Assembly: GCA_007117185.1 (NCBI GenBank)
Contig: SKHA01000098.1
Location: forward strand, 1 to 8,770
DNA length: 8,770 nucleotides
Origin: Spirochaeta sp.
GTDB taxonomy: Bacteria; Spirochaetota; Spirochaetia; DSM-27196; Alkalispirochaetaceae
Direction: 5' to 3'
Notes under the pieces: model-generated
What the model was told of the DNA's origin: nothing
Databases searched by the model: none
The model's input: only the letters and a program-made list of their open reading frames with translations
Shown: positions 1-5,647 of the stretch, piece by piece
How the letters are laid out: every line of letters begins with the position of its first letter
Numbering within the stretch: position 1 is the first letter of the stretch
Position numbers and translations under genes: made by a program

Positions 1-1207
1 CAATGTGCGCCCCTGTGTTGCCTACCCCTTCGTGCAGACGAACCATCCGCTCCTGGATCTCGTGATCGTTCGCGAGAACGAAGAGGACCTCTACGCCGGA
101 ATCGAGCACCGCCAGACCCGGGATGTGACTCAGTGTCTCAAACTGATCACCCGCCCCGGATCGGAGCGGATCATCCGCTACGCCTTCGAGTACGCCCGGA
201 TGTACCGCCGCAAACGGGTGACCTGCATGATCAAAGACAACATCATGAAGATCACCGATGGTCTCTTCCACCGCATCTTCGACGAGATCTCGCCGGAGTA
301 TCCCGAGATCGAGGCTAACCAGCAGATCATCGATATCGGCACCGCCCGGGTGGCCACCGCGCCGGAACGGTACGACGTGATCGTAACCCCCAACCTCTAC
401 GGAGATATCATCTCTGACGTGGTTGCCGAGGTGAGTGGTTCGGTAGGGCTGGCGGGCAGCGCCAACATCGGGATGGATGTGGCGATGTTCGAGGCGATCC
501 ACGGGTCTGCTCCGGATATTGCCGGGCGCAACGTGGCCAACCCCAGCGGTCTGATTAACGGGGCGATCCAGATGCTGGTTCACATCGGCCAGGCTGACGC
601 GGCGGGGCGGGTGCACGACGCGTGGTTGCGGACGATAGAGGATGGCCTGCATACCGCCGATATCTACCGCCCCGGGCACAGCATCCACCTGGTGGGGACG
701 GCGGAGTTCTCCTCTGCGGTGGTCGAGCGGATGGGTGAAAAACCCCAGCGGCTTGCCTCCTGGGGGGTGGACAGCAGTGTCGACACCCGCATCGTGGTAC
801 CCGCCTATCGCCCGTCAACCACCACTACCAAGACGCTGGTAGGGAGCGACCTCTTCGTGGGTTGGGAGGGAGAGCCCGGCAGGATCGGCACGGACCTGGA
901 GCGCCTCGCCGCAGAGGCCGGCGGCGCCCTTCGCCTGCGGCTGATCACCAACCGCGGCGTCAAGGTCTACCCTGACGGCTTTCCCGAGACGTTCTGCAGC
1001 GATCACTGGCGGTGTCGTTTTGTCGCCGCCGGCACCGGCAGCGGCAGCGACCCCGGGGACTACCAGCCGGTGGCGCACACCGCGATCACCACCCTGATGA
1101 ATACCCTCACCGCCGGTGGCTATGAGGTGATCAAAACAGAGAACCTGTACATCTTTGATTCCGAGGACGGGCTGGAGCGGGGATTCTCCCTGGGGCAGGG
1201 CGAGTAG
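1..1207 (+). CDS. icd: Isocitrate dehydrogenase, Thermus/Rickettsia type, 5' truncated by window edge
   Basis: The enzyme oxidatively decarboxylates isocitrate to 2-oxoglutarate in the TCA cycle, in the cytoplasm. The frame is already open at the left edge (first full codon AAT at 2-4), so the true start lies outside; about 400 residues are visible and I estimate roughly 90-100 are missing. Residues are counted from the GTG at 5. IVRENEEDLYAGIEH (21-35) is the substrate-site segment. KDNIMKITDGLF (77-88) carries the catalytic Lys. NLYGDIISD (130-138) carries metal-binding Asp residues. HGSAPDIAGRNVANPSG (166-182) is the dinucleotide-binding loop. The C-terminal extension (about 275-345, with SDLFVGWEG, ITNRGVKVYPDGFPETFC and DHWRCRF) is typical of the roughly 480-500-residue Thermus/Rickettsia isocitrate dehydrogenases and absent from isopropylmalate dehydrogenase, which settles the substrate call. 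The cofactor loop reads Asp-Ile (171-172), as in NAD-using relatives, so the usual 'NADP-dependent' label may be wrong here. It ends with TAG one base before the convergent MFS gene. Confidence 0.93.
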   Translation, partial: NVRPCVAYPFVQTNHPLLDLVIVRENEEDLYAGIEHRQTRDVTQCLKLITRPGSERIIRYAFEYARMYRRKRVTCMIKDNIMKITDGLFHRIFDEISPEYPEIEANQQIIDIGTARVATAPERYDVIVTPNLYGDIISDVVAEVSGSVGLAGSANIGMDVAMFEAIHGSAPDIAGRNVANPSGLINGAIQMLVHIGQADAAGRVHDAWLRTIEDGLHTADIYRPGHSIHLVGTAEFSSAVVERMGEKPQRLASWGVDSSVDTRIVVPAYRPSTTTTKTLVGSDLFVGWEGEPGRIGTDLERLAAEAGGALRLRLITNRGVKVYPDGFPETFCSDHWRCRFVAAGTGSGSDPGDYQPVAHTAITTLMNTLTAGGYEVIKTENLYIFDSEDGLERGFSLGQGE

Positions 1208-1208
1208 C

Positions 1209-2390
1209 TCAGCGCTTCAGCATGGGGACCATGGCGATTCCCGCGAGGATACACACCCCCAGACCGATAAAGCCGCCCTCCACGTTGCCCGCTTCGGTGA
1301 GGTAACCCATCAGGGCGGGGAAGAGCCCGGCAGCTACAATGTTCACCGCCGGCACGATCACCGAGACGGCAACATTTCTGATCTGCGGGGGGCCCAGGTC
1401 GGCTATCGCGCTCACCACTGCCGGAAAAAACGCGGTGATGATTACCGGCTGCAGAAAGACCGCTGCCAGCATCGCGTTGCCGGTAAGGGCGCCGATGCCG
1501 ATGGTAAGAACTCCCGTTACCGCCAGGATGATCCCTACCAGCCGCCGCACCCCCATGCGGTCGATCAGAAAGCCCGAGAGAAAGAGCGTGGCCACCCCGC
1601 TGATCCGGGAAAGGCTGATCAGGGTGTTCACCAGCGGCGCCTCGTACCCCCGGGTTGTGACCAGGTAGGTCGGCAGAATGGCGAATACCCCCATTGTTGA
1701 ACTCGCCGCCAGGGAGAAGAGCACCAGGATCGCCCAGAACTCTCCCTTGCGCATCAGCGAGGCGACGTTGCCCAGGCGCATGCGTTCCCCGGTGAACCCG
1801 CCGGCTACCGAGTAGCGTTCAAAAAAAAGCGCCGCTGTCAGGGCGGCGGCGCCGGAGATTGCCGGGATCCACCGCCAGGGGAGAAAGAGGACCCCCGCCG
1901 AGACCACCAGCGGAGCGAGGACAAACGCAACGTTCGGTCCCGTTTCGTGAAGGGCGATCGCCCGGCCGCGGATGTCGTCGGAGACCAGGGACGTCAGCGT
2001 GGCAACTCCCGCCGGGGGGTACAACCCCGCCCCGCTGCCGATCACCGCGAAGGCCAGGTGCATCACCGGCAGGTTCGGCGCCACCGCCACGATCAGCAGC
2101 CCCGTTCCCAGCAGCGCCGCCGAGAGGGCGATGGTCCGGCGGTGGATGATCCGTTCCGCCAGAAACCCCGACCCCAGGATTGCCGCGGAGTACGCCACCG
2201 AGAGGGTGAGAAAGAGCCGCGTTGCCCGGGCCGGTCCAATAACCAGATCCTGCTGCAGATACACCAGCAGCGGCGACATGATGAGCCGGGAGTACATCGA
2301 GAGAAAGACCATCACGGCGATGAACCCCACGTGGGGCAGCGCCGAGCGCATCGTCCCCAGGGGCATGTTCGGAGGTGTTCGTTGGCTCAT
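1209..2390 (-). CDS. Major facilitator superfamily (MFS) transporter, substrate unknown
   Basis: This is a 393-residue inner-membrane secondary transporter with about 12 predicted helices, the usual MFS length. The MFS motif A loop after helix 2 reads GFLAERIIHRR (75-85), and the pseudo-symmetric copy after helix 8 reads GFLIDRMGVRR (273-283). A Gly/Pro-rich helix 4 (GSGAGLYPPAG, 118-128) and the helix-5 segment HETGPN (148-153) are also visible. The central cytoplasmic loop (about 191-217) is basic, as expected between the two six-helix halves. Nothing seen fixes the substrate or direction. The gene follows the CHASE2 cyclase on the same strand after a 12-bp gap, so the two are probably cotranscribed. 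The chosen ATG (complement 2388-2390) has only a weak purine stretch upstream and may rely on translational coupling; an internal ATG at residue 9 has no better ribosome site. The gene's 3' end meets icd tail to tail. Confidence 0.9.
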   Translation of the reverse strand: MSQRTPPNMPLGTMRSALPHVGFIAVMVFLSMYSRLIMSPLLVYLQQDLVIGPARATRLFLTLSVAYSAAILGSGFLAERIIHRRTIALSAALLGTGLLIVAVAPNLPVMHLAFAVIGSGAGLYPPAGVATLTSLVSDDIRGRAIALHETGPNVAFVLAPLVVSAGVLFLPWRWIPAISGAAALTAALFFERYSVAGGFTGERMRLGNVASLMRKGEFWAILVLFSLAASSTMGVFAILPTYLVTTRGYEAPLVNTLISLSRISGVATLFLSGFLIDRMGVRRLVGIILAVTGVLTIGIGALTGNAMLAAVFLQPVIITAFFPAVVSAIADLGPPQIRNVAVSVIVPAVNIVAAGLFPALMGYLTEAGNVEGGFIGLGVCILAGIAMVPMLKR

Positions 2391-2416
2391 TCTTGCGTCA
2401 GCTCATTTCTGCGTCA
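2385..2416 (-). repeat. 16-bp tandem duplication at the cyclase/MFS junction
   Basis: Two adjacent 16-bp units, read on the minus strand as TGACGCAGAAATGAGC (2416-2401) and TGACGCAAGAATGAGC (2400-2385), match at 14 of 16 positions. The first unit holds the cyclase stop codon and the second holds the MFS start codon. Each unit contains ATGAGC, but in the first the potential ATG is followed after one codon by TGA. Collapsing the two units would give an ATGA stop/start overlap between the genes, so the present 12-bp gap looks like the result of a small duplication. Confidence 0.8.
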
Positions 2417-5111
2417 GGTTGAAGACACCGTCCCAGTTGCGGGCGGGCTCCTCCTTCTGAAACTTGGCGCACCGTTCGGCGAAGGTCTTCGCCGGACCGT
2501 CCTCGGGAAAATCCCCGTTGATCCGCGAGAAGATCGTTCCCGCATCTGACCACTGGCGGTGTTCGAAATGGTCCAGCCCCTGGTGGAATTCGTCGATCAG
2601 CTGCCGGGTTGCTTCTGGTGCCTCTGAAGCCTCATCAACGATCTCGTAGAGTCGAACCGGCTCGCTGATTCCCACAACTCTCACCCGGTCCAGCTTTCGC
2701 GTCGCCAGGGTCTCTCCGGTGGCGTCCACCGTGAGTTCGCTGGTAAGAATCCAGGTACCGTACTGCTTGTTCACCCCTTCCAGGCGCGCCGCCAGGTTCA
2801 CCGCGTTGCCCATGATGGTGTAGTCCATCCGGGTGGCCGTCCCCATGTTGCCCACCACCATCTCACCGGTGTTGATCCCGATTCGTGTGGCCAGGGGGGT
2901 GGGGGTGAGCTTGCGCTGCAGAAACTGCTCGTTCAGGACGATCTCGATCTTTTTCATCCGCACCGCCGCCCGGCACGCCCGCAAAGCGTGATCCTCGTAG
3001 GAAACGGGCGCGCCGAAGAAGGAGATGATCGCGTCACCCTCGAACTTGTCGATGGTGCCCCGAAGATCCAGGACCACGTCGGACATCTGCGAGAGGTACT
3101 CGTTCAGCAACTGCACCAGATCCGTCGGATCCAGCGCTTCGGAGATGGAGGAAAACCCCTTCACGTCGGTGAACATCGCCGTGAGCACCCGCTTCTCACC
3201 ACCCAGCTTCAGCCGGGAGGGATCGTCCAGGATCTGGTTGATAACGTCGGTACTCAGATAGTGGTTGAAGGCGTTGCGGATGTAGCTCTTCTCCCGGGCT
3301 ACCTCGAAGTACTTGTAGGAACTCTGGGTAACCGCCGAGAAGATCAGTGTCAGCACCGGCGAGACGATGGGCAGAAAGATGCGCGCCCCCACCATCATCC
3401 CTGCGGAGATACCGGTGACCACAGCAGCGCCGCCGAACCCCAGCGCCAGGGTGGTGGTGGCGCTGCGCCTTACGCTGACCAGCACGAAGATCATCGTGAA
3501 GACCGCCGCCAGGATCAGGGAGAACCAAGGGGGTATGTCTGTTATGAATTGACCGGTAAGGATCGTGTTGACCACCGCCCCGTGGGTACCGGTGTTGGCG
3601 TACTCGTTCTCGAAGGGGTTCACCCCGATATCGGTAGTGCCCGTCCCGGTGTAGCCGATGATGATGAACGCCCCGGGGATATTTCGCAGCAGCACCGCTT
3701 CAGTAGCCTGCAGGTCCTCAAGGACCGAGCGGGTACTGGCGAAGACAGAGGGGATGTCCTCAAGCAGCCCGGCGATGTACTCCTGCATCTCCGGTGAAAG
3801 GTCCGGGTCCCCGGCGGCAAAACCCACTTCCTCCAGGAGCAGCTCCTCTGCCGGACCGGTGAGGAACGCCGCCGCTTCCTCCAGGAAATACCCCCGGATG
3901 TCCCGCAGCTCCTGGATGAGCGATCCGTCTCCGGTGAGCAGCGCTTCCTCGATCAGCTGCTGACCGTACTGGAACACCGCCAGCAGGTCCCGGTCGCCGT
4001 CGTGGTAGTTCAGATACCCGAACTCATCCATCAGTTCCAGGTTGAACGCCAGGTCTTCCAGCAACCTCTCGTAAAAGATCAGTTCGTATACCGAGAGGTG
4101 GCGGAAGCTGTCAACGTACGCTCCGGGAGGCCAGTTGATCAGCATCGCCCCGTCCTGCGCCAGGGGGATGCGAATGTCCGCCGGGGACTGCTCTCCCGGG
4201 CGGGTGGCGTTGCGCAGGATCATGTGGTCCTCGTTGACCTCTACCTCGGGGTTACCCAGCAGATCCAGCAGGGGGCTGAACACCAGTTGTCCAAAGTTGT
4301 GGCCCTCAAAACGACGCAGCAGCTCAATCCGCCGACGCACGCCGTCGGTGTCGATGACGACGTTGGGAAATCCGGCGCCCTGACCGCCGTCCAGGACCGC
4401 CTCAATGGTGGGGCGCAGCCCCAGTGCATCCATCACCAGGGGCCCTTCACCGGTGACATTCCGGATTGCCGAGTGGTCGATGGCAAAGTCGATGCGCTGT
4501 CGCGGCGTCTCATCCGGAGCCTCTGGAATGAGGTTGACGGTGAACCATGCGTTTCCGTGAACCGCCGCTCCCGAGCCGAGAATGATGTCGTTGTCCTGGA
4601 CGATACGGTTTACCCGCTCCAGCAGCCGGTCCCGGGCGCTCCCGGTGATGTCCCGCAGGTCCGCCAGGTACTCCACCGCCTCAGCAGCCGGGATCTGCCC
4701 CGCCGCCACCGCACCGATCAGGCTCTCAACGCTGCCGGAGATGCGCCGAAACTCGCTCTGGAACTCCTGGGGGATCTCCCGGTCGAGCATCTGCCCGTCC
4801 ACCGAGAGGGGGCTGGTGTCGACGTACTCGATATCGAAGACGGTATGACCGGCGTCGAACTCACGCATCGTTATCAGCGCCCGGGCCATCACCTCCCGGG
4901 ACCAGGGCCACACCCCGACCCGGGCAATCGCCAGGTCGTCAACATCCACAAAGAGAATCTCTTCCCGCTGGGGAACCGGCGGCTTCAGGTGCAGCCACGC
5001 GTCGTATACTCCCAGTTCGGATCGCTCGAAAATACCGGTGAGTTCAGCAGTGCCAAACCCCACCAGGAGAATAATCGGGACAATCCAGATGACAAATCGT
5101 TTAAAATTCAT
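2403..5111 (-). CDS. CHASE2-domain class III adenylate cyclase
   Basis: This 902-residue membrane protein is predicted to make cAMP from ATP. Order: an N-terminal membrane helix (about 6-24); a periplasmic CHASE2 sensor (about 25-525, opening with ELGVYDAWLHLKPP and EILFVDVDDLAI); three membrane helices (about 528-547, 553-576, 578-598); a linker; and a cytoplasmic cyclase domain (about 640-825). Metal-binding Asp residues are D649 (FTDVKGFS) and D693 (KFEGDAIISFFG). Transition-state residues are N772 and R776 (NAVNLAAR). The substrate pair is K689 and T765, the Lys/Thr combination of class IIIb adenylate cyclases, so ATP rather than GTP is expected. A C-terminal helical tail (about 832-902) ends NWDGVFNLTQK. 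CHASE2 is longer than usual because of helical, acidic stretches at about 105-175 and 340-475. The ATG at complement 5109-5111 is preferred over an upstream TTG at 5132 because GGAG lies 6 bases before it and the TTG falls on the predicted -10. It faces a FecR-containing operon and precedes the MFS gene. Confidence 0.94.
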   Translation of the reverse strand: MNFKRFVIWIVPIILLVGFGTAELTGIFERSELGVYDAWLHLKPPVPQREEILFVDVDDLAIARVGVWPWSREVMARALITMREFDAGHTVFDIEYVDTSPLSVDGQMLDREIPQEFQSEFRRISGSVESLIGAVAAGQIPAAEAVEYLADLRDITGSARDRLLERVNRIVQDNDIILGSGAAVHGNAWFTVNLIPEAPDETPRQRIDFAIDHSAIRNVTGEGPLVMDALGLRPTIEAVLDGGQGAGFPNVVIDTDGVRRRIELLRRFEGHNFGQLVFSPLLDLLGNPEVEVNEDHMILRNATRPGEQSPADIRIPLAQDGAMLINWPPGAYVDSFRHLSVYELIFYERLLEDLAFNLELMDEFGYLNYHDGDRDLLAVFQYGQQLIEEALLTGDGSLIQELRDIRGYFLEEAAAFLTGPAEELLLEEVGFAAGDPDLSPEMQEYIAGLLEDIPSVFASTRSVLEDLQATEAVLLRNIPGAFIIIGYTGTGTTDIGVNPFENEYANTGTHGAVVNTILTGQFITDIPPWFSLILAAVFTMIFVLVSVRRSATTTLALGFGGAAVVTGISAGMMVGARIFLPIVSPVLTLIFSAVTQSSYKYFEVAREKSYIRNAFNHYLSTDVINQILDDPSRLKLGGEKRVLTAMFTDVKGFSSISEALDPTDLVQLLNEYLSQMSDVVLDLRGTIDKFEGDAIISFFGAPVSYEDHALRACRAAVRMKKIEIVLNEQFLQRKLTPTPLATRIGINTGEMVVGNMGTATRMDYTIMGNAVNLAARLEGVNKQYGTWILTSELTVDATGETLATRKLDRVRVVGISEPVRLYEIVDEASEAPEATRQLIDEFHQGLDHFEHRQWSDAGTIFSRINGDFPEDGPAKTFAERCAKFQKEEPARNWDGVFNLTQK

Positions 5112-5161
5112 TGGATACTCCGTTTTAACCAAGTATACTGTAGACTAGTAGCGCTTGTGCA
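5111..5161. promoter_or_regulatory. Divergent promoter region with a palindromic -10 element
   Basis: The 62 bp between the cyclase and the secreted-protein gene must hold both promoters if both operons start here. The perfect palindrome AGTATACT (5132-5139) gives TATACT on each strand (5/6 to the TATAAT consensus). On the plus strand TTGGAT (5111-5116) lies 17 bp upstream but is a poor -35 (3/6). On the minus strand TGCACA (complement of 5156-5161) lies 18 bp upstream (4/6 to TTGACA). Predicted start sites are near 5146 (+) and 5125 (-), the latter giving a leader of about 14 bases that still includes the GGAG. Assignment is by eye with sigma70 rules; no operator repeat is convincing. Confidence 0.5.
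5118..5121 (-). promoter_or_regulatory. Ribosome binding site of the CHASE2 cyclase
   Basis: GGAG on the minus strand, 6 bases before the ATG at complement 5109-5111. It favours this ATG over the in-frame upstream TTG at complement 5130-5132, which has no comparable site. Confidence 0.65.
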
Positions 5162-5168
5162 GGAAGGA
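5161..5168 (+). promoter_or_regulatory. Ribosome binding site of the 157-residue secreted protein
   Basis: AGGAAGGA, a strong purine-rich Shine-Dalgarno sequence ending 5 bases before the ATG at 5174. It is the first site of the plus-strand operon and supports the start choice. Confidence 0.65.
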
Positions 5169-5173
5169 AGACG

Positions 5174-5647
5174 ATGAAAAAAAGAACTCTAACGCCACTT
5201 CTTCTGGTGTTTTTTCTCGTTCTCGCGGTGAGTCACGCGGGGGCGCAATCCAATCAGCGAATCGACGAACTCCTCGGTCAGTCTCCCGCGCAGAAAGGGC
5301 ACGCCGCCTATCTGGTGCTTACCGCGGCAGGGATCGCCGATGAGAGCGTTACTCCCCAGGGGGCATTTCAGACTGCTGTGGACCGGGGGCTCCTTGCTGC
5401 CGGGTCTTCTCCTGCTGATGAACTGACCTTTGGCGAGCTCTCCTATCTGCTGATGGAGAGCTTCGGTATTCCCGGCGGGGTGATGTACCGCATCTTTCCC
5501 GGGCCGCGCTACGCCTCCAGGGAGGTGATCTACCGGCGGTGGGCACGGTTGCGCCGCCCCCCCGGGCAGGTGATCAGCGGTGACACCGCGGTGCGGGTGG
5601 TAAGCGTCTACCTGAACAGCGCCGCCGCACAGGGAGGTGCCCGATGA
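5174..5647 (+). CDS. Small secreted protein of unknown family
   Basis: A 157-residue protein I cannot place in a named family. A clear signal peptide (MKKR, then a hydrophobic core at about 8-19, with likely cleavage after AGA at residues 22-24) predicts export and a mature protein of about 133 residues. No lipobox Cys is present, so it should be periplasmic or secreted. The mature part looks mainly helical. Segments 42-98 (AAYLVLTAAGI, then DELTFGELSYLLMESFGI) loosely resemble the helix-turn spacing of S-layer-homology-like repeats, but no SLH signature is visible. The aromatic, basic stretch MYRIFPGPRYASREVIYRRW (104-123) looks constrained and is a good family fingerprint. It opens the plus-strand operon and its TGA overlaps the ATG of the barrel gene by four bases (ATGA), so the two products are probably made together and may interact in the periplasm. 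That partnership is inference. Confidence 0.82.
   Translation: MKKRTLTPLLLVFFLVLAVSHAGAQSNQRIDELLGQSPAQKGHAAYLVLTAAGIADESVTPQGAFQTAVDRGLLAAGSSPADELTFGELSYLLMESFGIPGGVMYRIFPGPRYASREVIYRRWARLRRPPGQVISGDTAVRVVSVYLNSAAAQGGAR

Noticed and set aside
5..1207. 3-isopropylmalate dehydrogenase as the identity of the first gene
   Set aside because: The Asp-Ile cofactor loop is IPMDH-like, but the C-terminal extension with DHWRCRF and the RENEEDLYAGIEH segment match the Thermus/Rickettsia isocitrate dehydrogenases.
1947..2549. 200-codon plus-strand frame spanning the MFS/cyclase junction
   Set aside because: It lies antisense to two real genes and is Arg/His/Gln-rich without motifs.
2988..3797. 269-codon plus-strand open frame opposite the cyclase catalytic domain
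   Set aside because: It overlaps the most conserved part of the cyclase, and its low-complexity, charged translation shows no family features.
2403..5111. Guanylate cyclase activity
   Set aside because: Guanylate cyclases use Glu and Cys (or similar) at the purine-specificity positions; here they are Lys689 and Thr765.
5109..5132. TTG start at complement 5132 for the cyclase, adding seven residues
   Set aside because: The ATG at complement 5109-5111 has GGAG at proper spacing and begins directly with the membrane-helix N-terminus. The TTG lies at the predicted -10 element.
4002..5177. 391-codon plus-strand open frame opposite the CHASE2 cyclase
   Set aside because: It is antisense to a protein with clear domains and catalytic motifs. 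Its translation is rich in Arg/Gln/His/Val without any motif, as expected for a shadow frame in GC-rich DNA.
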